A DNA stretch of 64,000 bases, from contig JAILLP010000013.1 in NCBI GenBank assembly GCA_024693065.1, forward strand, positions 62,001 through 126,000, in the 5' to 3' direction. The notes under the pieces were generated by a model. It saw only the letters and a program-made list of their open reading frames with translations, ran no database searches and was not told the origin of the DNA. Shown in pieces: positions 9,887 through 17,739 of the stretch. Numbering within the stretch: the stretch's first letter is position 1; the number at the start of each line of letters is the position of its first letter. The stretch is from Paludibacteraceae bacterium. Its GTDB lineage: Bacteria > Bacteroidota > Bacteroidia > Bacteroidales > Paludibacteraceae. The translations under genes and the position numbers were made by a program.

Positions 9887-9906
9887 CACTTTGAGACAAC
9901 AAAATA

Positions 9907-9922
9907 GGGGACCTCGGTCCCC
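9907..9922 (-). promoter_or_regulatory. Leader hairpin before rimP
   Basis: GGGGACCTCGGTCCCC is a perfect 6-bp stem with a CTCG loop. It lies about 20 bases upstream of the rimP ATG and downstream of the predicted transcription start, so it would sit in the 5' untranslated RNA. There is no U-run, so a terminator is unlikely. It could influence translation or RNA stability. Confidence 0.5.
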
Positions 9923-9944
9923 TTCACAATTCTTACTAACGGCG

Positions 9945-9975
9945 CGAAGGTACGTATAATTCGGCAAAAAACAAA
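9945..9975 (-). promoter_or_regulatory. Bacteroidota-type promoter for rimP-nusA-infB
   Basis: On the minus strand TTTG (9975-9972) is followed after 19 bases by TACCTTCG (9952-9945). This fits the primary sigma pattern of the phylum (TTTG, about 19-20 bases, TAnnTTTG) with one change. The predicted start of transcription is near 9938, about 50 bases before the rimP ATG. Confidence 0.65.
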
Positions 9976-10006
9976 CATTCTTGGCAAAAACACGCAGTTT
10001 TTTCAC

Positions 10007-10352
10007 TTATTTTTTCGGGAGGGGGTACCGCTTCCCCCCATGCCACAAGCTATCAGACGACAAGAAAACGAACATAAACACCAACATTTCAATCAATTAC
10101 ACAATAAACAGCTAATAAAAGAAGAAGGAACGGGAGAAAGTTGGGAAGGAACAAAAATCCACCCTCCTGCGGGGATACATCACACAAAACGACATAAAAC
10201 GACTCCATCAACATATCTAGAATAAAAAAAAACGCATTTTTTTCACTCTTGAAATCTGTCCATTGAGGGGGTAAAAAAAGCATTTCATAGAACAAAACGC
10301 TTAAAACGACTATTTTAGACAGATTCTTATCAAATAATTTTTTTGGATAAAA
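10007..10352. other. Intergenic region, no gene seen
   Basis: This stretch separates the divergent rimP and T9SS/CotH operons. It is AT-rich, with a G/C-rich knot at 10017-10040 (GGGAGGGGGTACC...TTCCCCCC) that could fold into a short hairpin. The frames on both strands lack believable coding character. Confidence 0.5.
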
Positions 10353-10384
10353 TTGCAACTTTCAATTCAAATTAACTACATTTG
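10353..10384 (+). promoter_or_regulatory. Bacteroidota-type promoter for the CotH operon
   Basis: TTGC at 10353 is followed after 20 bases by TACATTTG (10377-10384), matching TAnnTTTG exactly. The gene start is at 10514, so the leader is about 120 bases. A motif ATAGTTTTC(A/G)TA appears in it more than once (near 10411 and 10492). Confidence 0.65.
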
Positions 10385-10513
10385 CGGGATAGATGGGTTA
10401 GTGAATCAAGTATAGTTTTCGTACCGAATGAAACAGAGCTTGCATTTGAGTATTAGATATAGAAGAATATAGTTTTTAATAAATTAAAGTATAGTTTTCA
10501 TATAAATTGCGCC

Positions 10514-11023
10514 ATGACACACACAAAGAAAAAATGGTTGTTAGCGGTACTATGCATAGGCTTGTCGTCGATGTGCTTTTCGCAGGCGAATGTCAAGTCC
10601 TTGATAGTTGAGCTAAACAGCCCGCAACAAAACAAAAATGAGTTGGTTTTCGCACTCAGCGAAACACCGAAGTATTGGACCAAGGGAGGGACTCTCATTG
10701 TGGAGAACAAAAGCTTCCGAGGCGAAGTTTCACTTGACAACGTTAAAGAAATTCGTTTCTCCATGGCGAAGCCTACCTTATCCGATGTCGCTTCCATTGC
10801 GTCTGACGACATCTCAGTGTACCCGAATCCTGCTGTCGAAAGCATCAGCGTAAGGGGCATCGAGAATCCTCAGTCGGTAACGCTGATGGATCTTTCCGGT
10901 CGCTTTTTGGAACTTAACATGAGCAAAGAAGGCGATGAGATTTTTTTCAACGTATCGGGTCTAGCCCCATCGACCTACATCCTGGGAATAGACGGCAAAA
11001 CCTTTAAATTCGTGAAGAAATGA
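10514..11023 (+). CDS. Small secreted protein with T9SS type A sorting domain (cassette A1)
   Basis: The 169-residue protein opens with a signal peptide (MTHTKKKWLLAVLCIGLSS, cleavage near CFSQA). An N-terminal module of about 65 residues has the pattern seen again in the genes at 26624 and 33267: a strand, LxxxP, a strand ending LIVEN, and xxVKEIRF. From about residue 95 a type A sorting domain follows, with VYPNP, LMDLSGRFL, LAPSTYILGIDG and the basic end KFVKK. Such tails direct export through T9SS to the surface. Its stop overlaps the next start by 4 bases (ATGA). It has no enzymatic domain, so it may be an adaptor. Confidence 0.8.
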   Translation: MTHTKKKWLLAVLCIGLSSMCFSQANVKSLIVELNSPQQNKNELVFALSETPKYWTKGGTLIVENKSFRGEVSLDNVKEIRFSMAKPTLSDVASIASDDISVYPNPAVESISVRGIENPQSVTLMDLSGRFLELNMSKEGDEIFFNVSGLAPSTYILGIDGKTFKFVKK

Positions 11024-12636
11024 AAAAGCAGACACTACTAATAGGGGCGATGTCCATCTTTTTCATCGGGCAAGCCTACGCTCAAAACACGGTGAAAATA
11101 CAAAAGAAGGACGGCTCCACCATCGAATACCCACTCTCATCGGTCGACACATTGTCGGACGACGAGAAAACACATAGGATGACCCTCTCCTACCCGAAGG
11201 AGGAGAGAACACTAGAGCCAACATCAGTGATCGCGGAGAGCGCAGTCAACCTTGACAAGAGTGATGTGAAGCAAAGCTACAACGTGCTGCGCTCCATCGC
11301 CTTTACAACGAAAGACAACTCCAAGCTCCAGAAGGATGTCAACGTGGAAATCAAAGATTCCAAAATCACATTGGTATTCCCTTACCTGACCGACTTGTCA
11401 AGCCTCAAGATGAGCTTCGAGACGACAGGTAGCTACGTATATTTCAACGGCAAGAAGATCGAGAGCGGTGCGAGCTGCGACTTCTCCAAAGAGAGCAAAC
11501 TCAAAGTAGTGGCCTTCAACGGAGATGTCAGGACCTACAACATCTCAGTGATCAACTCCGGATTACCAATTCTGGAATTCAGTGCAAACGGGAAAGTAGG
11601 AGACGAATGGGCAGGCGGAAAGATTTCCATCAAGGACGCTCAAGGGAAAGAGTCCTTCACCAACTCGAACGTGGAAATCAAGGGAAGAGGCAAACACTTC
11701 AAGGAGAGCCTCAAGAACGCCTACAACCTGAAGTTCGAAGAAAAAGTATCAATCATGGGACTTTCCTCCGCAAAGAGATGGGTGCTTCTCTCCAACGCAT
11801 ACGATAAGACAATGATCCGCTCTTCCGTCGCATTCGACATCGCGGCTTCGGATCTGTTCTCCTTCAAATGGACACCGAAAAGCCAACCCGTGGAATTGAT
11901 CCTCGACGGCAAATACATGGGCAGCTACACCTTGGTCGAGCAGATCCGTGTCTGTGAAGGCAGGATAAGCGAAGGACAGATATTCTCCGCAGAGAACTCC
12001 TACGGGAAAGACGACGATGCATTCCAACTGAAGCAGAGCGGTATGATTTTCATCATGCGTGACCCGGAGACGGGCGTTTCCGGCACCAAACTGATGAGAA
12101 CAGAGAAACTGCTAGAAGAGATGGAGAGCTCAATGATGTCCGGCAAATCAGACTACATCAAGAGCCTCGATTTGCAAAGCTTCGCAGATTGGTTCGTATT
12201 CAACGAGATCATCAAAAACGAAGAGGCCATCTCTTCCGACGCCTACATGGTCTTCTCCCCGGACAACATCCTGAGCATGGGACCAATCTGGGATATGTCT
12301 AAGACGATGGGCGGAGAGTACGGAGACGGATACAAGAACTCCATCCTCAGTGAGACCCCATGGTTCAGCCACCTGCTGCAGAACTCCGATTTCAAGAAAC
12401 TGGTGAGCGCAAAAGTGGACCAAGTAGTGAAGGGAAAGAGTTCCATCGAGAGCATCGTCAGAAAGAGAGCCGAAGCGATCAAATATTCAGTCGCCGGAAA
12501 CGAAATGGTCTGGAACAACCTAGGCGCATCTAACGCCGACTACGAAACTGTTTCGGAACAATATGACTTGGAAGTGTCCAAGTTAATCGACTGGTTAGAC
12601 AACCGATTGACTTGGATAGAAGAGAATTTAAAATAG
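11020..12636 (+). CDS. Secreted CotH-kinase-like protein, single domain
   Basis: The 538-residue protein starts with a signal peptide (MKKQTLLIGAMSIFFIGQAYA). A short KKDGSTIEYPLSSVDTL module and a beta-rich domain (about 70-185) follow, then a CotH-like kinase domain (about 190-535). Conserved CotH marks include KRWVLLSNAYDKTMIRS, VELILDGKYMGSYTLVEQI and MGPIWDMSKTMGG near residue 420. Two marks are weakened. The usual RGNSTW becomes RGKHFK, and the second Asp of the WDFD motif is Ser. CotH proteins phosphorylate secreted proteins with ATP. Activity here is uncertain. No sorting domain is visible at the C-terminus (WIEENLK). Confidence 0.85.
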   Translation: MKKQTLLIGAMSIFFIGQAYAQNTVKIQKKDGSTIEYPLSSVDTLSDDEKTHRMTLSYPKEERTLEPTSVIAESAVNLDKSDVKQSYNVLRSIAFTTKDNSKLQKDVNVEIKDSKITLVFPYLTDLSSLKMSFETTGSYVYFNGKKIESGASCDFSKESKLKVVAFNGDVRTYNISVINSGLPILEFSANGKVGDEWAGGKISIKDAQGKESFTNSNVEIKGRGKHFKESLKNAYNLKFEEKVSIMGLSSAKRWVLLSNAYDKTMIRSSVAFDIAASDLFSFKWTPKSQPVELILDGKYMGSYTLVEQIRVCEGRISEGQIFSAENSYGKDDDAFQLKQSGMIFIMRDPETGVSGTKLMRTEKLLEEMESSMMSGKSDYIKSLDLQSFADWFVFNEIIKNEEAISSDAYMVFSPDNILSMGPIWDMSKTMGGEYGDGYKNSILSETPWFSHLLQNSDFKKLVSAKVDQVVKGKSSIESIVRKRAEAIKYSVAGNEMVWNNLGASNADYETVSEQYDLEVSKLIDWLDNRLTWIEENLK

Positions 12637-12663
12637 TAACGGACTCACTTAAAACTGAATAAG

Positions 12664-15600
12664 ATGAAACGAAATATATTTTCATGCATGCTAATGCTTC
12701 TCGCCGCCGCACCAATAACAGCGCAGAAAGAAATTCAGGCGGAGGGGAACGGTGAAGCGGACTATTTCGATTGGGACAAGGTCGATTCGGTCCGCTACGG
12801 GAAAGAGAATCAATACATCGATTTAAATCTTTCCGTGGACGATATCGAGAAGATTACCTTCTCCCTGAAAGATAATGTTGACCTGAACAAAGCGGACCAA
12901 TCCGTGGAAGGCAACAAACTGGAGAGGGTATATCTGACAGCGGAATCCAACGAAGGCATCGTGCTAGCGGATGTGGAAGGGACAAAGAACGGGAACAGTT
13001 TCAGCATCTTCGTCCCTTATCTGAAGAATCGAAACTCATTGGCTCTCTCTTTCTCCACGAAAGGGAAAGTGTATGTACAGAACGCACTGCAGAAAAGCGG
13101 TGTCACCAAACAAAGCTTCGTCAAAACCGTCACATACAAGGTTGTGTCCGCAAGCGGAGAGGTGGACACCTACACTGTCGACATCTACACCTCCGGACTT
13201 CCTGTGATTAAGATAACCACAACGGATGACGAAGCGCTCTCCAACAACTGGTCTACGCTATGCCCTGCGGAGATCTGGCCAAACGACAAGCCACAATTCA
13301 CGGTAGACCTCTCAGTCAAATACAAAGGAGGAAAGTATTCCCAGGCAACCAAGCGTTCCTATAGCCTCAAACTCGACAAGAAGACCGAATTATTCGGCTT
13401 GTCCACGGGCAAAAGATGGACCCTGCAGGCGAACAACGACGACAAGACATTGCTCAGAAACCGAATGGGACAATTCATGGGTTCCGACTGGACGGATCTG
13501 GCATGGACCCCTTCTTCCCAAGCCGTCGAACTGATCGTGAACGGGAAACACATGGGTAGCTACGTATTGAGCGAAGATCCACGCATCGCGGAGGACCGCG
13601 TCAATTCCGGCATACTGCTGGAGGCAACGGATGATGTGGATGAATCCGACCCACACTTCCAAGCGGAGACTTCCAAGATCACCTTCAAGATTGTGGATCC
13701 AGACAACGCGAAACTCTCTGACGCAGCCAAGGCCATCAACGACTTCGAGTCCGCGCTGTACGGTTCCAACTTCAAGGACGCCAGCAGAGGTTACCGCAAC
13801 CTTATCGATGTGAACAGCTTCGTGGAGTGGTATCTCATCAACGAGATATGCGGCAACACGGAAGCGGCCTTCGAATCGAACTGCTTCCTCAATATCACCA
13901 GCGACGGGAAATTGGCGATGGGCCCTATCTATAACATGGAGGATTACCTCGGCAACAACGACGCATCGTATGAGGGATTCGTCCTCAGGAAAGAGGGTTG
14001 GTTCGCCCGCCTGTTCGAGGACCCATATTTCGTGGGATTGGTCGCCGAGAAATTCAACGAGATGAAAGGAAAGCTCTCAGCGCTTGAGACAGAGACGGAC
14101 GGCATGAAAGCTGAAATCGTGGCATCCTTCATCGCCAACGAGGCATTGTGGAACGCTAACGGTTTGGCTACATCCGGAGGCGGAGAAATAGAAGGCGCAC
14201 TGAAGAGAGAGCTTTCTTCCATCCACCAATGGTTGACGAGAAGAGTCAACTGGCTCGCCACCAGATTCGAAAATGATGCGAAGACCGCCAAGGATGATAA
14301 GAACGGAAGCAACGAAATCACTGAGTTCTCCCTCTCGAAGAACAGCAACGGCAGCGCACTGCTCTCCGACTACAAGGCAACGATTTCAGGCAACAACATA
14401 GACGTGTTTGTTCCTTACTTGGTGGAATTCAACTTGGAAGCCTCCATCAAAACATCCAACGGTGCGACCGTCTATGCGGATGGCGAAGAGGTAAAGAGCG
14501 GCGCAAAGGTTAATTACCTGAAAACAAAACAGTTCAAGGTAGTTTCCTCCTCTGGTGACGTACGTACTTACAACGTGAACGTCCACAACAGCGGCATCCC
14601 AGTATTGTACATCAATACGCCTAACAACAAAGCCATCACTTCCAAGACGGAATGGATCGACAGAACCGACATGATCATGTACAACGTGGACGGAACCGTG
14701 AACTACGACGCCGGATCGGACAAGGTACAGATTAAAGGACGTGGTAACTCCACATGGGACGCAAGTAGCGACAAGAGACCATACGCCATCAAGCAGAACA
14801 AGGAGGACGAAGTATTGGGCATGCTGGAGCACAAAAGATGGATCTTGCTCGCCAACTACTACGACGCAACCTTCCTGAGAAACGAGATGGCGAACTACCT
14901 CTCCAAGAGATACACCACGGCAGACTGGTCGCCAAGTGGCTTCAACGTTGAATTAGTACTCAACGGAAAGCACGTGGGCAACTACTACTTCTGCGAGCAG
15001 GCTAAGATCAACAAGAACAGAGTACCAGGCGAATATCTGGTAGAGGCCGACTATAAAGTGAAGTCAACCGGCGGTGGCGGCTTCATGTGGGGCGGCGGTG
15101 GCGGCGGCGGTAACGCTGGCTACCAATTCGAAGGTGAGAAGAGTAAGAACGTCTTCAACGTCAAGCATCCTGAAGTACCAGACAATAGCCAAGAGCTGCA
15201 ATATGTAAAAGGCAAAATCAATGATTTGGAGAATGCCTTGTACGGCAACAATTGGAGTAAAGTGAAGGAACTAATCGACCTTCCTTCCTTCGCAGACTGG
15301 TACGTCATCAAGGAGTTGAGCAAGGACTACGACGGTAACATGTTCACCAGTTGTTACTGCCACATCATGAAGGATGGCATCATCCGTATGGGTCCGGTAT
15401 GGGACTTCGACCTCGCCTTCGGTGGCAACCCGTTCGAGACGATGTTCGGCGGTGGCGGCGGCATGTGGGGCGGCGGTGGCGGCACCGACTACGCTTGGTA
15501 CAACAAGCCAGAGGATTACTACATCGGCGCCAAGGAACAAGCGACAGGCACTAACTGGTTCCTCAAATTCTTCGCACAGAAAGAATTCCTTGCCTTAGTA

Positions 15601-15870
15601 AAAGAGAGAATCGATTGGATGGTGGAAGACATGGATGTCATCATGGCCTACATCGATCAAAAGGGTAAAGAAAATGAGCTCTCCGCAACAGCCAACAAGG
15701 TCGGCTACTCCGCAAGCAGCGGCGGTGGCGGCATGATGTGGGGCGGTGGCGGTGGCGGCACCAACAACGTCTCGATCGAAGACTACCAGAAATCCATCGA
15801 TGTCATGAAGAAATTCATCAAGGAAAGACTTCTATGGATTCAAAAAGATCTGAAAAGCAAAGGACTATAA
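12664..15870 (+). CDS. Secreted tandem CotH-kinase-like protein, 1068 aa
   Basis: After a signal peptide (LMLLAAAPITAQ) the protein has two CotH units, each preceded by the same beta-rich module (SGEVDTYTVDIYTSGLPVIKI near 165-180; SGDVRTYNVNVHNSGIPVLYI near 630-650). Unit 1 (about 185-530) has a degenerate active site: MGPIYNMEDYLGN at 419, and no RGNSTW. Unit 2 (about 650-1065) is canonical, with KGRGNSTWDA near 692 and MGPVWDFDLAFGG at 909. Three Gly-rich loops containing MWGGGGG interrupt unit 2 (about 800, 930 and 1020). It lies 27 bases after the single-domain CotH gene, so the operon has three genes. No sorting tail is seen. Confidence 0.88.
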   Translation: MKRNIFSCMLMLLAAAPITAQKEIQAEGNGEADYFDWDKVDSVRYGKENQYIDLNLSVDDIEKITFSLKDNVDLNKADQSVEGNKLERVYLTAESNEGIVLADVEGTKNGNSFSIFVPYLKNRNSLALSFSTKGKVYVQNALQKSGVTKQSFVKTVTYKVVSASGEVDTYTVDIYTSGLPVIKITTTDDEALSNNWSTLCPAEIWPNDKPQFTVDLSVKYKGGKYSQATKRSYSLKLDKKTELFGLSTGKRWTLQANNDDKTLLRNRMGQFMGSDWTDLAWTPSSQAVELIVNGKHMGSYVLSEDPRIAEDRVNSGILLEATDDVDESDPHFQAETSKITFKIVDPDNAKLSDAAKAINDFESALYGSNFKDASRGYRNLIDVNSFVEWYLINEICGNTEAAFESNCFLNITSDGKLAMGPIYNMEDYLGNNDASYEGFVLRKEGWFARLFEDPYFVGLVAEKFNEMKGKLSALETETDGMKAEIVASFIANEALWNANGLATSGGGEIEGALKRELSSIHQWLTRRVNWLATRFENDAKTAKDDKNGSNEITEFSLSKNSNGSALLSDYKATISGNNIDVFVPYLVEFNLEASIKTSNGATVYADGEEVKSGAKVNYLKTKQFKVVSSSGDVRTYNVNVHNSGIPVLYINTPNNKAITSKTEWIDRTDMIMYNVDGTVNYDAGSDKVQIKGRGNSTWDASSDKRPYAIKQNKEDEVLGMLEHKRWILLANYYDATFLRNEMANYLSKRYTTADWSPSGFNVELVLNGKHVGNYYFCEQAKINKNRVPGEYLVEADYKVKSTGGGGFMWGGGGGGGNAGYQFEGEKSKNVFNVKHPEVPDNSQELQYVKGKINDLENALYGNNWSKVKELIDLPSFADWYVIKELSKDYDGNMFTSCYCHIMKDGIIRMGPVWDFDLAFGGNPFETMFGGGGGMWGGGGGTDYAWYNKPEDYYIGAKEQATGTNWFLKFFAQKEFLALVKERIDWMVEDMDVIMAYIDQKGKENELSATANKVGYSASSGGGGMMWGGGGGGTNNVSIEDYQKSIDVMKKFIKERLLWIQKDLKSKGL

Positions 15871-15889
15871 TTACTTAAACATAACATGA

Positions 15890-15931
15890 CGAAGGGAGGT
15901 TGCCCGATTGGGCAACCTCCCTTCGCTTTTT
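15890..15931 (+). terminator. Strong intrinsic terminator after the CotH operon
   Basis: A perfect 16-bp stem (CGAAGGGAGGTTGCCC with its complement, loop GATT) is followed by CTTTTT. It lies 19 bases after the stop of the tandem CotH gene and ends that operon. Confidence 0.9.
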
Positions 15932-15980
15932 ATTTACTATTTGACAATTTACGATTTACCGCTCGACTAAAGTCTAGCGG

Positions 15981-16649
15981 TTACTCCACTGGTTTCCAAT
16001 CGAACCCGTCCAACGGATAAGCGTTATCATTGTCGCAACCGGCGATAGCAGAGGAGAACTCGTCTGAAGGAATCGTTTGCCTCTCCTGACCAGCCTCTTT
16101 CTTGTAGAAATTATCCAGATTATTTCCATCCTCATCCTCCCCGTAGGTCGCTATGAAAGAACGGACGACGGAACTATTTTCAATCTTAAGATAATCATTC
16201 TGTCCATATGTGCCGCTCTCATTGCCCGAGTCTAGTTTCACGAAACCATTCTTGTAGAGCGTCATGCCACCGATTTGAGCCGTCTGATAGGTCAGGCCCA
16301 CCAACTGAAGTCCATCCTTTCCATTGGCAAAAAGAGCGAAATAACCCGTTATATTCGAATCCTTGAGCAACTCACGGAGCAGGATCTCATTGCTTCCATC
16401 CCCATCCAGATCACAATATGCGTATTGGTTAGGGCGATTCACTTTACCCTCGTCACAATTGCCCTGAATCCATTCGTTCTTTTCCCACACCGCGATAGCC
16501 TCCTTGAGCAGATCCGTAGAGTTGTCACCAGCAGGAACCTCCGTCAAAGTGGTGTCCGCAGGAGCGGTGGATTCATTGTTGTTGTTCACATTCCCTGAGC
16601 AAGCCGCAAGGGCAGCCAACGCCAAAATAGGTAACAAACGTGTTTTCAT
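15981..16649 (-). CDS. Putative lipoprotein with Asp-rich repeat-like segment
   Basis: The 222-residue protein has a lipoprotein signal (LPILALAALAACSG, lipid Cys at about residue 17) and then a Asn/Thr-rich linker. The body carries YCDLDGDGSNEILLREL (about residue 76), the calcium-loop pattern of FG-GAP/VCBS beta-propeller repeats. I see only one clear copy. No enzyme motif is recognised. It lies 38 bases after the glucosaminidase gene and converges on the CotH operon terminator. Confidence 0.7.
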   Translation of the reverse strand: MKTRLLPILALAALAACSGNVNNNNESTAPADTTLTEVPAGDNSTDLLKEAIAVWEKNEWIQGNCDEGKVNRPNQYAYCDLDGDGSNEILLRELLKDSNITGYFALFANGKDGLQLVGLTYQTAQIGGMTLYKNGFVKLDSGNESGTYGQNDYLKIENSSVVRSFIATYGEDEDGNNLDNFYKKEAGQERQTIPSDEFSSAIAGCDNDNAYPLDGFDWKPVE

Positions 16650-16687
16650 ATCTCTATAATTTTAGGTTAATAATAAGCGGATAGGAA

Positions 16688-17659
16688 TTACTTGAGCCGT
16701 AGCTTCGCACCAACGCGAAACGACACCTTCCGGTTCATCTTCTTCAGATCATCCAACCGCACACCGTACTTTTGGGAAACGGAGAGCCACGTGTCACCCT
16801 TCACGACACGATGGGAAGAAACCTTGAAAGAGGCCTTCTTCTTAGGCTGGAAGAAAACATACTCGCCAGACTTCAAAATATAATTGGAAGGGAAATCATT
16901 ATATGCCTTCAACTTGTCGACAGAGAGGCCCGCGCGTTTGGACAAGCTATAGAAAGTGTCGCCATGCTTCACGCGAACGCATTTAAGGCCGTTGATTCGC
17001 TCGAAGCCTCCGTCGGACGAGGATTTATCCGTCCCCTTCGGAGAAACGTCCTTAGAAGGCTTTTTTTCGGGTTGTTTCTTGGGCTCGGACTTACGTTTCG
17101 AAGGAGAATCATCCTGCGAACCGTCACGGGACAGGAACTTCTCCGGGTTACGGTCATAGATATCCAGATAATTCTGTTCGATGACCTCGATTAACAGATC
17201 CGGATATTTAGGGTTCGTCGCGTACCCCGCCTTCTTCAATCCCTTCGCCCATCCCTTATAGTCGGTGATCTGTAGTTTGAAAAGGTCCGCATAATGGGGG
17301 CGGAGCAAGAAGAGGGAATGGTCGCGGAAAGACTGATCGGGGTTAGCATATACCCGGAAACACTCATGCCTACGGTCATCATCCTGATGGTATGTCTTTC
17401 CCTTGTAATCGTCCGTGCACTTAATGCCGAAGTGGTTGTTGGCGGAGCGAGCCAACGGACTCCGACCGCTACCCGACTCCAGGATTCCCTGCGCCAAGGT
17501 GATACTCGCCGGAATATTATAGAGATACATTTCACGGATGGCCGTTTTATGGAATCGCTCGATATACTCGATGGTTTCCGCGGAGCGATAAGAGACCTGG
17601 GCGGAAAGAGAAATACCGCAGCAACAAAAGAGAAAAGAGACTATGAAACGGACACTCAT
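16688..17659 (-). CDS. Glucosaminidase with two LysM domains
   Basis: I take ATG 17659 (MSVRFIVSFLFCCCGISLSAQ, a clean signal peptide), because earlier starts lead toward the upstream gene. The 323-residue protein has an N-acetylglucosaminidase domain of the lysozyme-like superfamily (about 25-170) with ASITLAQGILESGSG, whose Glu is the expected catalytic acid, and NNHFGIKC. A Ser/Lys/Pro-rich linker (about 180-215) leads to two LysM repeats (VRVKHGDTFYSLSKRAG and HRVVKGDTWLSVSQKYG). It should cut peptidoglycan glycan strands in the periplasm or at the surface. Confidence 0.9.
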   Translation of the reverse strand: MSVRFIVSFLFCCCGISLSAQVSYRSAETIEYIERFHKTAIREMYLYNIPASITLAQGILESGSGRSPLARSANNHFGIKCTDDYKGKTYHQDDDRRHECFRVYANPDQSFRDHSLFLLRPHYADLFKLQITDYKGWAKGLKKAGYATNPKYPDLLIEVIEQNYLDIYDRNPEKFLSRDGSQDDSPSKRKSEPKKQPEKKPSKDVSPKGTDKSSSDGGFERINGLKCVRVKHGDTFYSLSKRAGLSVDKLKAYNDFPSNYILKSGEYVFFQPKKKASFKVSSHRVVKGDTWLSVSQKYGVRLDDLKKMNRKVSFRVGAKLRLK

Positions 17660-17739
17660 GAATATAAATCTTTTAAAGAAAACAAAGTGGAGACGTTCAT
17701 CGAGCGCCTCCACATATATCATTACACAACCTAGCAACA

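Noticed and set aside
9887-10006. A 40-codon N-terminal extension of rimP (from 10006).
   Set aside because: It runs through the promoter (9945-9975) and the leader hairpin. The frame from 9886 gives the family's usual length.
10089-10358. A hydrophobic minus-strand frame of 89 codons in the region between rimP and the CotH operon.
   Set aside because: It overlaps the promoter of the CotH operon and owes its hydrophobicity to poly-T/poly-A sequence.
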